64,000 nt of DNA from Myxococcales bacterium (GTDB lineage Bacteria > Myxococcota_A > Bradymonadia > UBA7976 > UBA1532): the NCBI GenBank assembly GCA_020633465.1, contig JACKDN010000007.1:124001-188000 (forward strand). The letters run 5' to 3'. A program made the translations under genes and the position numbers. The notes under the pieces are model-generated. The model saw only the letters and a list, made by a program, of their open reading frames with translations, made no database searches and was not told the origin of the DNA. Positions 1-7,725 of this stretch are shown one piece after another (the stretch's first letter is position 1; each line of letters begins with the position of its first letter).

Positions 1-2
1 GG

Positions 3-758
3 CTGATCGCCGACGACGTGCGCGGCGGCTGGGGACGCGCGCTCCGCGCCCTGCACCCGGGGCCCGCGCTGCGGCCGCCGCCCGTCGGCGTCCACCCCAG
101 CGCCGTCATCGACGCCACGGCCACCGTCGATCCGACCGCCCGCGTGGGGCCCTTCGTCGTCGTCGGACCGGACGCGGTCGTCGGGGCCGACGCCGCGCTG
201 CACGCGCACGTCGTGATCGGCGCCGGCGCCCACATCGGCGCGGGGGCCACGCTGCACCCGGGCGCCGCGGTGCTCGACGGCTGCGTCGTGGGCGAGGACG
301 TCGTGCTCGGCGTGCGCGCGGTCGTGGGCGGCGTCGGCTTCGGGCTCGATGGCCAGGGCCGGGTGCCCCACGTCGGCGTCGCCGAGATCGGCGCGGGCGC
401 GACGCTGGGCGCGCACACCTGCGTCGACCGCGCCACCGTCGGGGTCACCCGCGTCGGCCCGGGCGCGCACCTCGACAACCTGGTGCAGGTGGGCCACAAC
501 GCGACGATCGGCGCCGGCGTGGTGCTCTGCGGGCAGGTCGGCGTCGCGGGCGGCGCCGTCATCGAGGACGGCGCCGTGCTCGGCGGTCAGGCCGGCGTCA
601 CCGGGCACGTCACGGTGGGCGCCGGCGCGCGCGTGGCGGCGCAGAGCGGCGTGACGCGCTCGCTGCCCGGCGGCGCCACCTACAGCGGTCACCCGGCCGA
701 GCCCAACCGCGTGCGCCTGCGCCGCATCGCCCGGCTGCGCGCGCTGGTACGCCCGTGA
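3..758 (+). CDS. lpxD: UDP-3-O-acylglucosamine N-acyltransferase LpxD (5' end outside window)
   Basis: LpxD adds the second, amide-linked hydroxyacyl chain from acyl-ACP to UDP-3-O-acylglucosamine in lipid A synthesis, in the cytoplasm. The visible part begins at the end of the N-terminal uridine-binding domain. It continues through an uninterrupted run of hexapeptide repeats forming a left-handed beta helix and ends in the usual short C-terminal helix. The family's catalytic His lies in VQVGHN (codon at 495-497). The reading frame is open to the window edge, so the true start is upstream; full LpxD is about 340 residues and about 251 are visible. It overlaps lpxA by four bases (GTGA), so the two are translationally coupled. 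A hexapeptide acyltransferase of another class is possible, but the motif and the lpxA neighbour make LpxD very likely. Confidence 0.93.
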   Translation: MIADDVRGGWGRALRALHPGPALRPPPVGVHPSAVIDATATVDPTARVGPFVVVGPDAVVGADAALHAHVVIGAGAHIGAGATLHPGAAVLDGCVVGEDVVLGVRAVVGGVGFGLDGQGRVPHVGVAEIGAGATLGAHTCVDRATVGVTRVGPGAHLDNLVQVGHNATIGAGVVLCGQVGVAGGAVIEDGAVLGGQAGVTGHVTVGAGARVAAQSGVTRSLPGGATYSGHPAEPNRVRLRRIARLRALVRP

Positions 759-1513
759 TCGATCCCGGCGCCGAGATCGCGGCGGACGCGCGCGTGCACC
801 CGACGGCGATGGTGGGCGCGGGCGCGCGGGTGGGCGCCGGCTGCATCCTGCACGCCTACGCGATCGTCGGCCCGCACACCACGCTCGGGCCGCGCTGCGT
901 CGTCCACCCGTTCGCCGTGGTCGGCGGGCCGGCGCAGGATCGGCGCACCGATCCCGACGCCCCCTTTCGGCTCGAGTGCGGCGAGGACAACGTCTTCCGC
1001 GAGGGCGTCACCGTGTCGCGCGGCACCGCGCACGGCGGCGGCCTCACCCGGCTGGGCGACGGCAACCTGCTGATGGCGCAGGCCCACGTGGGCCACGACT
1101 GCCGGGTCGGCGACGGGGTCACCCTGGCCAACGGCGTCAGCCTCGCCGGGCACGTCGAGGTGGACGATCAGGTGACCTTCGGCGGGCACGCGGCCGTGCA
1201 CCAGTTCGCGCGCGTCGGGCGGCTGGCCTTCGTCGCGGCGAACGCGATGGTCAGCCGGGACGTGCCGCCCTTCTGCCTGGCCGCCGGGGATCGCGCGCGG
1301 CTGCTCGGGCTGAACGTCACCGGGCTGCGCCGCGCCGGCATCGACGCCGCGGGACGGGCCGCGCTGAAGGCCGCCTACCGGGCGCTGCTGCTGCAGCCGG
1401 GCCGCGCCGAGGCGGCCGCGCGGCTGGCCGCCGCCGACGACCCGAACGTGGCCGCGCTGGCGGCCTTCGTCGCCGCGTCGCCGCGCGGCGTCACCCGCGC
1501 CGGGCGCGGCTGA
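755..1513 (+). CDS. lpxA: Acyl-ACP--UDP-N-acetylglucosamine O-acyltransferase LpxA
   Basis: First enzyme of lipid A synthesis: it transfers a 3-hydroxyacyl chain from ACP to the 3-OH of UDP-GlcNAc. The 252 residues match the family's usual length of about 260. There are hexapeptide repeats from residue 3 to about 180, then a C-terminal helical domain. The catalytic His is H114 in AHVGHDC, equivalent to E. coli His125. The GTG start overlaps the lpxD stop, which fixes the start. In many proteobacteria fabZ lies between lpxD and lpxA; here the two genes are directly fused by overlap and no fabZ is present at this site. lpxB is not visible downstream. Confidence 0.95.
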   Translation: MIDPGAEIAADARVHPTAMVGAGARVGAGCILHAYAIVGPHTTLGPRCVVHPFAVVGGPAQDRRTDPDAPFRLECGEDNVFREGVTVSRGTAHGGGLTRLGDGNLLMAQAHVGHDCRVGDGVTLANGVSLAGHVEVDDQVTFGGHAAVHQFARVGRLAFVAANAMVSRDVPPFCLAAGDRARLLGLNVTGLRRAGIDAAGRAALKAAYRALLLQPGRAEAAARLAAADDPNVAALAAFVAASPRGVTRAGRG

Positions 1514-1531
1514 GCGGGGCACATTGCGGCA

Positions 1532-1560
1532 TTGACACCGGCGTTTTCGCGCGGTTACCG
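1532..1560 (+). promoter_or_regulatory. Possible sigma-70 promoter before the SCP2 gene
   Basis: There is a perfect TTGACA at 1532-1537, a 17-base spacer and a poor -10 (TTACCG, 1555-1560). It lies in the gap after lpxA and about 80 bases before the SCP2 start. The -35 is convincing and the -10 is not, so this is tentative. Confidence 0.3.
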
Positions 1561-1642
1561 TCCGGCGTCCGAAAGCCAGCCGGGCGTCGGCGCCGCGCGA
1601 GTGGGCCCCGTGAACCGGCACCGAACACCAGGGAGAGACGCG

Positions 1643-1969
1643 ATGACCCCGAAGGACATCTTCGAGAAGCAGATCGCCGAGCGCCTCAGCAGCGACGCCG
1701 CCAAGGCGGCCGTGAAGGATCTCGACGCCGTCTACCAGTTCCACATCACCGGCGACGACGGCGGCGACTGGTACATCGACTGCCGCGACGGCACCGTCAA
1801 CCAGGGCACCGACGACGACGCCGACTGCACCATCACCGTGGCCGACGAGGACTTCGTGAACCTCGTCACCGGCGCCACCCCGGGCCCGCAGCTGTTCATG
1901 ATGGGCAAGCTGCAGATCGCCGGGAACATGAGCCTGGCCATGAAGCTGAGCCAGGTCCTCGGGACCTGA
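1643..1969 (+). CDS. SCP2 sterol-transfer domain protein
   Basis: A 108-residue single-domain protein of the SCP2 sterol/lipid-carrier fold, recognised from the VYQFHITGDDGGDWYIDC strand pair and the downstream FVNLVTG...MMGKLQIAGNM segment that lines the lipid tunnel. Such proteins bind fatty acyl-CoA, sterols or other lipids non-enzymatically. The ATG at 1643 is preceded by GGGAGAGA at a good distance, so the longer open frame upstream is not used. Thirteen bases separate it from the alpha-methylacyl-CoA racemase gene. The pair suggests handling of branched or sterol-derived acyl chains, which is inference from context. Confidence 0.88.
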   Translation: MTPKDIFEKQIAERLSSDAAKAAVKDLDAVYQFHITGDDGGDWYIDCRDGTVNQGTDDDADCTITVADEDFVNLVTGATPGPQLFMMGKLQIAGNMSLAMKLSQVLGT

Positions 1970-1982
1970 GCGGCCCCGCGCC

Positions 1983-3176
1983 GTGCCCCGCCCCCTCGAA
2001 GGCGTCCGCGTCCTCGATCTGACCCGGCTGCTGCCGGGCCCCTTCGCCACGTTGCTGCTGGCCGACCTGGGCGCCGAGATCATCAAGATCGAGGCGCCGC
2101 AGGGCGGGGACTACGCCCGGTGGTTCCCGCCGCTGGGCGGGCGCATGTCCGCGGTGTTCGCCGCGCTGAACCGCGACAAGCGGGGCGTGGCGCTCGACCT
2201 CAAGCGGCCCGAAGGCGCCGAGGTGCTGCGCCGACTGGCGGCGTCGGCGGACGTGCTGATCGAGAGCTTCCGCCCCGGCGTCCTCGACCGCCTCGGCGTG
2301 GGGTACGAAGCCCTGCGGGCGATCAACCCGCGGCTGATCTACTGCGCGATCACCGGCTACGGCCAGACGGGGCCGCTTGCGCAGCGGGCCGGGCACGACC
2401 TGAACTACCTGGCGCTGGCCGGGCTGGCCGGCGTGACCGGCGACGGCGAGGGCGTGGTGCCGCCGGGCTTCCAGGCGGCCGACCTGGGCGGCGGCGCGCT
2501 GTACGCGGTGGTCGGTATCCTCGCCGCGCTGCATCAACGGCACACGACCGGCGAGGGTCAGCTGGTCGACGCGTCGATGACCGACGGGGTGGCCGGGCTG
2601 GGCATCATGCTGCACGCCAAGCAGCACCTGTCCGGGCAGGGCGTCGGGCCGGGCACCGACGAGCTGGCCGGCGACCGCGTGTGCTACCGCACCTGGCGCT
2701 GCGGCGACGGCCGGTGGCTGGCGGTCGGGGCGCTCGAGCCCAAGTTCTGGATGAAGCTGTGCGCCGCCGTCGGCCGGCCGGACCTGGCCACCGACGGGCT
2801 GGTGACCGGCAAGCGCAAGGTGGTGGTCGAGGCCGAGCTCGAGGCGCTGTTCGCGAGCAAGCCGCGCGACGAATGGGCCGCCCTGCTGGCGCCGCACGAC
2901 GTGTGCGTCGAGCCCGTGCTCGACCTCGACGAGGCGCGCGCGTCGGAGCACGCGCAGGCGCGCGGGCTGTTCGGCGCCCACGACCATCCCGCCGAGGGCG
3001 CGACCTTCCTGCACCAATATCCGAACCCGGGGTTGTTGCCCGAGGCGGGGCCGATGCCCGCGCCGCGGCCGGCGCCCGGGCTGGGCGCCGACACGCGCGC
3101 GGTGCTGCGCGAGGCGGGCTACGACGACGCGGCCATCGACGGGCTGATCGCCGCGAAGGCCGTCGTCGCCGGGTGA
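1983..3176 (+). CDS. Alpha-methylacyl-CoA racemase (CaiB/BaiF class III CoA-transferase fold)
   Basis: Predicted to interconvert (2R)- and (2S)-methylacyl-CoA so that branched chains can enter beta-oxidation. The protein is 397 residues with GTG as start, opening with the family signature PLEGVRVLDLTRLLPGP. What separates it from true CoA-transferases is the racemase catalytic set. His is in GHDLNYLALAG (H138), Asp in ADLGGGALY (D167) and Glu in ALEPKFW (E252), with the same spacing as H126/D156/E241 of the mycobacterial enzyme. It directly follows the SCP2 gene, giving a probable two-gene operon for lipid degradation. The residues support a racemase; the physiological substrate is unknown. 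Confidence 0.9.
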   Translation: MPRPLEGVRVLDLTRLLPGPFATLLLADLGAEIIKIEAPQGGDYARWFPPLGGRMSAVFAALNRDKRGVALDLKRPEGAEVLRRLAASADVLIESFRPGVLDRLGVGYEALRAINPRLIYCAITGYGQTGPLAQRAGHDLNYLALAGLAGVTGDGEGVVPPGFQAADLGGGALYAVVGILAALHQRHTTGEGQLVDASMTDGVAGLGIMLHAKQHLSGQGVGPGTDELAGDRVCYRTWRCGDGRWLAVGALEPKFWMKLCAAVGRPDLATDGLVTGKRKVVVEAELEALFASKPRDEWAALLAPHDVCVEPVLDLDEARASEHAQARGLFGAHDHPAEGATFLHQYPNPGLLPEAGPMPAPRPAPGLGADTRAVLREAGYDDAAIDGLIAAKAVVAG

Positions 3177-3186
3177 GCCGAACGGC

Positions 3187-3756
3187 TCAGAACATCACCC
3201 CGCCGAAGAACATCAGCTGGTGGATGCGGTCGTCCTGATCCTTGGTCGACTCGGTCAGCTGGTGCTCGTAGCGCGCCTCGAGGCCCACGCCCAGGCCGGC
3301 CAGGCTGAGGTTCGCGCCCACCACCACCGGCAGGTACATCACCGCGGTCGCGGCGTCGTCGTTCTCGGGGTCCGACGACAGGTGGAACCGCGGCTCGATG
3401 CCCAGCCCGAGGTCGAGGCCCAGCAGGGTCGGTACGAGGGGCAGCGTGATCTTCGCGATGACCGGGACGGCCAGGCGATCCTCGGTGGCGTCCGTGCCGC
3501 CCAGATCGACCGTGTTGCGCCACCACAGCGCGTCGACCTCGATCGCGAGCAACACGAGGTCGTAGACGTACGCCACGCCGAGGGCGAAGGCCGACACCTC
3601 GGGATCGTCCACGCCGCTGGGCAGCTTGGGATCCTCGTCCTGATAGAAGGACACGCCGGTCCCGATCTTGACCCCGAAGCTGCCCTCGGCCAGCGCCGGC
3701 GTCGCCGTCGCGAGAAGCCCCACCGCCAGCGCGCTCGCCAGAATCCTGCTCTTCAT
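3187..3756 (-). CDS. Secreted outer-membrane beta-barrel protein, function unknown
   Basis: A 189-residue protein with a clean Sec signal peptide (MKSRILASALAVGLLATATPALA, cleaved near residue 23). Alternating hydrophobic strands fill the rest, and the protein ends in phenylalanine (GGVMF), the usual C-terminal signal for barrel insertion by BAM. Its length fits an 8-strand barrel. No specific family could be named. It converges with the racemase gene and is divergent from pnp. Pores, adhesins or OmpW/opacity-type proteins are all possible. Confidence 0.7.
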   Translation of the reverse strand: MKSRILASALAVGLLATATPALAEGSFGVKIGTGVSFYQDEDPKLPSGVDDPEVSAFALGVAYVYDLVLLAIEVDALWWRNTVDLGGTDATEDRLAVPVIAKITLPLVPTLLGLDLGLGIEPRFHLSSDPENDDAATAVMYLPVVVGANLSLAGLGVGLEARYEHQLTESTKDQDDRIHQLMFFGGVMF

Positions 3757-3899
3757 GCGTCTCTCCCACGTTGTGCGTGCGCCCCATCACACGCCACGAC
3801 GGCCCCCGGACGCAATCCTCTCTTTGCCGATGGCCACGCATCCTCTTTCGTCGGCGGCCCCGACCCCCTACCCTGCCGCGCGAACGACGGGGAGCCCCC

Positions 3900-5972
3900 A
3901 TGCACCGCGAGACCCTGCAGATCGGCGCCGCCGAGATCACCCTCGAGACCGGGCGCGTCGCCCGCCAGGCCCACGGCGCGGTGGTCGTGCGCCAGGGCGA
4001 CGCGTGGCTGCTGGCCACGGTGGTGGCGGGCCCCGACCTGCCCGGCCCCGGCTTCCTGCCGCTGACCGTCGAGTACCGCGAGAAGGCGGCGGCGGCCGGG
4101 CGCATCCCGGGCAACTTCTTCCGCCGCGAGACGCGCCTGGGCGAGCACGAGGTGCTGACCAGCCGGCTCATCGACCGGACGCTTCGGCCGCTGATCGCCG
4201 ACGGCTTCCGAGCCGAGGTGCAGGTCAGCGTCACCGTCTTCAGCGCCGACGAGCAGGTCGATCTGGCCGGGCTGGCGCTGCTGGGCGCGGCCGCGGCGCT
4301 GCACCTGTCGGACGTGCCCTTCGACGGGCCGGTGGCGGGGCTGCGGCTGGTGCGGACGGAGGGCGCCTTCGTGCCCTTCCCCAGCCGGGCGCAGGCGGCC
4401 AAGGCCGACCTCGACCTGATGGTGTCGGCCGGGCGCGGCGGGCTGGTGATGGTCGAGGGCGAGGCGCGCGGCGTGCCCGAGGCCGAGCTGCTGGACGCGT
4501 TCGACGCGGCGGCCGAGCTGATGGGGCCGGCGCTCGACGGGTGCGATCGGCTGCGCGCGGCGGCGGGGCGGCCGAAGCGCGACGCGAAGCCGGCGCCGAC
4601 GCCGGCGTGGGTGGCCGACCTGCAGACGGCGGTCGGCGACGCGGTCGACGCGGCCCTGCGGCTGCCGGGCAAGGCCGAGCGGCGGGGCGCGCTGGCCGAC
4701 GCGCGCGCCGACGCCTTGGCGGCCTGCGCCGATCGGCCCGCCGACGCCGTCGAGGCGCACACCGAGGCGCTGATCAAGAAGCGGGCGCGCGCGCTGCTGC
4801 TCGACGGCGGCCGCATGGACGGCCGCGCCCACGACGCCGTGCGCGACATCACCTGCGAGATGGGCACGCTGCCCACCTGCCACGGCTCGGCGCTGTTCAC
4901 GCGGGGCGAGACGCAGGTGCTGGTCAGCGCGACGCTGGCCGGCGGGCGCGAAGCGCAGGACCTCGAGACGGTGTATGGGCTGCACCGCGAGACCTTCATC
5001 CTGCACTACAACTTCCCGTCCTACTCGGTGGGCGAGGCGCGTCCCAACCGCGGCCCCGGGCGGCGCGAGATCGGGCACGGCAACCTGGCGCGCCGGGCGT
5101 TGGACGCGGTGCTGCCGCCCGGCCGCGACTGGCCCTTCACCCTGCGCGTGGTGTCGGACGTCACCGAGTCGAACGGCTCGTCGTCGATGGCGACCGTGTG
5201 CGGCGGCACGCTCGCGATGCTGCACGCGGGGGTGCCGCTGAAGGCGCCGGTGGCCGGCATCGCGATGGGGCTGGTCGTCGAGGGCGATCGGATCGCCGTG
5301 CTGACCGACATCCTCGGCGACGAGGATCACCTGGGTGACATGGACTTCAAGGTGGCTGGCACGGCGGACGGCGTGACCGCGGTGCAGATGGACAACAAGG
5401 TGGGCAGCCTGTCGCGCGACGTGCTCGCGCGGGCGCTCGAGCAGGCGCGCGCCGGCCGCGCGCACATCCTCGAGAAGATGCAGGCCACCATCGACGCGAC
5501 GCCCGCCAACCCCAACGCGCCCGCGGCCCTGCGCTGGTCGATCAACCCGGCGCGCATCGGCGCGGTCATCGGCAGCAAGGGCTCGGTGCTGCAGGGCATC
5601 CAGTCGCGCACCGGCGCCAAGGTCGACATCAGCGACGACGGCACGGTGACCGTGCTGGGCAAGAACGCCCAGTCGGCGCGCGCCGCCCGCAAGGCGATCG
5701 ACGCGATCACGATGGAGCTGGTGAAGGGCGGGCTGTACCTGGGCGAAGTGACCAACGTGAAGAACTTCGGCGCGTTCGTGCGGGTGGCCGAGCACGAGGG
5801 GCTGGTGCACGTGTCCGAGCTCGAGGACCACCGCGTCGAGGACGCCACCACCGTGGTGCAGCCGGGCCAGGAGATGCTGGTGCGCGTGCTGGGCGCCGAC
5901 GACAAGGGGCGGCTGAAGCTGAGTCGCAAGGCCGCGCTGGGCGAGAGCCCGCTCGAGGCGTTGAACGCTTAG
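3900..5972 (+). CDS. pnp: Polyribonucleotide nucleotidyltransferase (PNPase)
   Basis: 3'-to-5' phosphorolytic exoribonuclease and component of RNA degradation. At 690 residues it is about the usual size. In order it has RNase PH domain 1 (from about residue 5, with GNFFRRETR and LIDRTLRPL), an all-alpha linker, and RNase PH domain 2 with the catalytic Asp segment LGDMDFKVAGT. A KH domain follows with the GxxG loop VIGSKGS, then a C-terminal S1 domain ending near the stop. The ATG at 3900 is preceded by GGGGAGC; an in-frame extension upstream looks non-coding. rpsO, the usual partner, would lie upstream but is not present here. Confidence 0.97.
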   Translation: MHRETLQIGAAEITLETGRVARQAHGAVVVRQGDAWLLATVVAGPDLPGPGFLPLTVEYREKAAAAGRIPGNFFRRETRLGEHEVLTSRLIDRTLRPLIADGFRAEVQVSVTVFSADEQVDLAGLALLGAAAALHLSDVPFDGPVAGLRLVRTEGAFVPFPSRAQAAKADLDLMVSAGRGGLVMVEGEARGVPEAELLDAFDAAAELMGPALDGCDRLRAAAGRPKRDAKPAPTPAWVADLQTAVGDAVDAALRLPGKAERRGALADARADALAACADRPADAVEAHTEALIKKRARALLLDGGRMDGRAHDAVRDITCEMGTLPTCHGSALFTRGETQVLVSATLAGGREAQDLETVYGLHRETFILHYNFPSYSVGEARPNRGPGRREIGHGNLARRALDAVLPPGRDWPFTLRVVSDVTESNGSSSMATVCGGTLAMLHAGVPLKAPVAGIAMGLVVEGDRIAVLTDILGDEDHLGDMDFKVAGTADGVTAVQMDNKVGSLSRDVLARALEQARAGRAHILEKMQATIDATPANPNAPAALRWSINPARIGAVIGSKGSVLQGIQSRTGAKVDISDDGTVTVLGKNAQSARAARKAIDAITMELVKGGLYLGEVTNVKNFGAFVRVAEHEGLVHVSELEDHRVEDATTVVQPGQEMLVRVLGADDKGRLKLSRKAALGESPLEALNA

Positions 5973-5979
5973 CGGCGCG

Positions 5980-6471
5980 TCAGCGGGCGTTGCCGCTCCA
6001 CAGCCGCAGCCAGCTGCGATCCAGCTCGGCGATGCGCGCCGCCGCGTCGCGCCCCACCAGCTCGACCTCGCCCGTCGGGGACTCGGTCACCGCGACGTCG
6101 CCGCGCTCGACGCGCTCGGCCACGTCGTCGGCCACCTCGATGTAGGGCACGCGATCGTCGCGGCTCTCGAAGTAGAAGCGCCGGAAGCCGCGCCCCGCCT
6201 TCACCTTGCCGCTCTGCACGATCTGCGCGACCTGAAGCTGCACCTCGCGCGACGCCTGCGCCGCCCGCTCGGCCTCACCGCGCGCCTTGTCCGCCGCCTG
6301 CTGTTGCTGCTGCCGCGCCTCGGCCTGCTTTCGCCGCTCGGCCCGCTCGGCCTCGATCTGCGCCCGGCCCTTCTGCTTCTTGCCCACCCGCTGCTGGTGC
6401 GCGGCCTTCTTGGCGTCCTTCTCCGACACCAGGCCCATCTTCAAGAGCTGGTCGGCCAGCGTCCCCGCCAT
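5980..6471 (-). CDS. DUF2058 (YaiL-type) nucleoprotein
   Basis: A 163-residue basic protein of the YaiL/DUF2058 family. The conserved N-terminus (MAGTLADQLLKMGLVSEKDAKKA) leads into a Lys/Arg/Gln-rich coiled coil at about residues 30-85. A compact C-terminal domain contains FYFESRDDRVPYIEV. Family members have been described as nucleic-acid-associated proteins, but their biochemical role is not settled. The ATG at 6471 has GAGAGGGG upstream, which excludes a longer open frame. It converges with pnp, seven bases away. Confidence 0.82.
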   Translation of the reverse strand: MAGTLADQLLKMGLVSEKDAKKAAHQQRVGKKQKGRAQIEAERAERRKQAEARQQQQQAADKARGEAERAAQASREVQLQVAQIVQSGKVKAGRGFRRFYFESRDDRVPYIEVADDVAERVERGDVAVTESPTGEVELVGRDAAARIAELDRSWLRLWSGNAR

Positions 6472-6604
6472 CGATCGTCCCCTCTCTGGCCCCGCACGTC
6501 GGCGCCCGGCCCCCAGGGCACCACGCCCCACCCCGTCCCGTAAAGGCAAAGCGCCCACGAGAGGCGTGGTCGTCCTCGCGGTCGGCCCGCCGACCCCCGA
6601 AACG

Positions 6605-6638
6605 AAAAAGGCCCGGTCGCGTGAACGACCGGGCCTTT
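6605..6638 (-). terminator. Rho-independent terminator of tRNA-Val
   Basis: A 13-base perfect inverted repeat (arms 6607-6619 and 6626-6638, AAAGGCCCGGTCG and its complement). On the minus strand it is followed by a T-run (complement of 6605-6609). It begins five bases after the tRNA-Val 3' end. Confidence 0.85.
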
Positions 6639-6642
6639 CGGG

Positions 6643-6714
6643 TGGGCGATACTGGATTTGAACCAGTGACTTCTTCCGTGTGAAGGAAGCACTCTCCCGC
6701 TGAGTTAATCGCCC
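6643..6714 (-). tRNA. tRNA-Val (anticodon CAC)
   Basis: A 72-base gene folding into a complete cloverleaf. The acceptor stem is GGGCGAT/ATCGCCC, the D arm contains CTCAGCGGGAGAG, and the anticodon stem-loop CTTCC-TTCACAC-GGAAG gives anticodon CAC. The T arm contains GGTTCAAATCC and the discriminator is A. CCA is not encoded, so it must be added after transcription. It decodes GUG, a very frequent valine codon in this GC-rich genome. Confidence 0.95.
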
Positions 6715-6756
6715 GCAGCAGGCGCCCCGGCGGCGAGCCCCCGGTGCGAGAACGGG

Positions 6757-6785
6757 CTTTTATCAGCCCCCATTGTCGCCTGCAA
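6757..6785 (-). promoter_or_regulatory. Sigma-70-type promoter of tRNA-Val
   Basis: On the minus strand, TTGCAG (complement of 6780-6785) is followed by a 17-base spacer and TAAAAG (complement of 6757-6762). This is about 43 bases before the tRNA 5' end. Four of six positions match at each box. Confidence 0.5.
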
Positions 6786-6822
6786 GATGTTTTTGAGGGT
6801 GCGGTGTGCTACAGGGCGCGGC

Positions 6823-7725
6823 ATGCATCATCTGCGCGCCCTGCGCCCCCATCAGTGGGTCAAGAACGGGTTCGTGTTCGCGGCCCTCGTGTTCTCGCGC
6901 AACCTCACCCGGGTCGACGCGGTCGTCGACAGCCTGCTGGTGTTCGCCGCGTTCAGCCTGCTGGCCAGCTCGATCTACCTGGTGAACGACTGCGCCGACG
7001 TCGAGCGCGATCGGCACCACCCCGAGAAGCGCAACCGGCCGATCGCCAGCGGCAAGGTCAAGGTGCCCACCGCGCTCTCGATGGCGGCGGTGCTCGGGCC
7101 CGCCGGGCTGGCCATCGCCTACGGCCTGAACGTGCCCACCGGCGTCGCGCTCAGCGTCTACGCCGTGCTGAACCTGAGCTACTCGTTCCGGCTGAAGCAC
7201 GTCGTCCTGCTCGACGTGTTCATCATCGCCATCGGCTTCCTCATCCGGGTCACGGCGGGCGCCCTGGCCATCGAGGTGCCGATCAGCCCCTGGCTGGTCA
7301 TCTGCACCTTCTTCATCGCGCTGTTCCTGGCCTTCTGCAAGCGCCGCCACGAGCTGATCAGCCTGGGCGACGACGCCTCGCAACACCGCGGTATCCTTGC
7401 GGAATACTCGACGCCCTTCATCGACAAGATGATCTCGGCGCTCGCCTCGATGACCGTGATGAGCTACGCGCTGTACACGATCGACGCGAACGTCGTGCGC
7501 AAGCTGGGCACCGACGGGCTGTTGGTGACGGTGCCGCTCGTGCTGTTCGGCGTCTTCCGCTACCTGTACCTGGTACACCGGCACCAGCTCGGCGGCTCGC
7601 CCACGCAGGTGGTGCTGACCGATCGCGGCGTGCAGGTGATCGTCGGCCTCTACCTCGTGCTCGTCGTGGTGCTCATCTACTACAAGGTGCAGCTGGGCCT
7701 CATCGCCCACGGTCCCGTGCCGTGA
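6823..7725 (+). CDS. UbiA-family prenyltransferase, decaprenyl-phosphate phosphoribosyltransferase type
   Basis: A 300-residue membrane protein with about eight hydrophobic segments. It has the UbiA Asp-rich motif NDCADVERDRHHPEKRNRP (residues about 55-73) and the characteristic opening LRPHQWVKNGFVFAALVFS. That opening is typical of the subfamily related to mycobacterial Rv3806c, which transfers 5-phosphoribose from PRPP to polyprenyl phosphate. The second Asp region is replaced by a DASQHRG-containing loop. ATG at 6823 (MHHLRALRP) is chosen because family homology begins there. It overlaps the next gene by four bases. The exact acceptor and donor are not established; another prenyl or phosphoribosyl transfer is possible. 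Confidence 0.78.
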   Translation: MHHLRALRPHQWVKNGFVFAALVFSRNLTRVDAVVDSLLVFAAFSLLASSIYLVNDCADVERDRHHPEKRNRPIASGKVKVPTALSMAAVLGPAGLAIAYGLNVPTGVALSVYAVLNLSYSFRLKHVVLLDVFIIAIGFLIRVTAGALAIEVPISPWLVICTFFIALFLAFCKRRHELISLGDDASQHRGILAEYSTPFIDKMISALASMTVMSYALYTIDANVVRKLGTDGLLVTVPLVLFGVFRYLYLVHRHQLGGSPTQVVLTDRGVQVIVGLYLVLVVVLIYYKVQLGLIAHGPVP

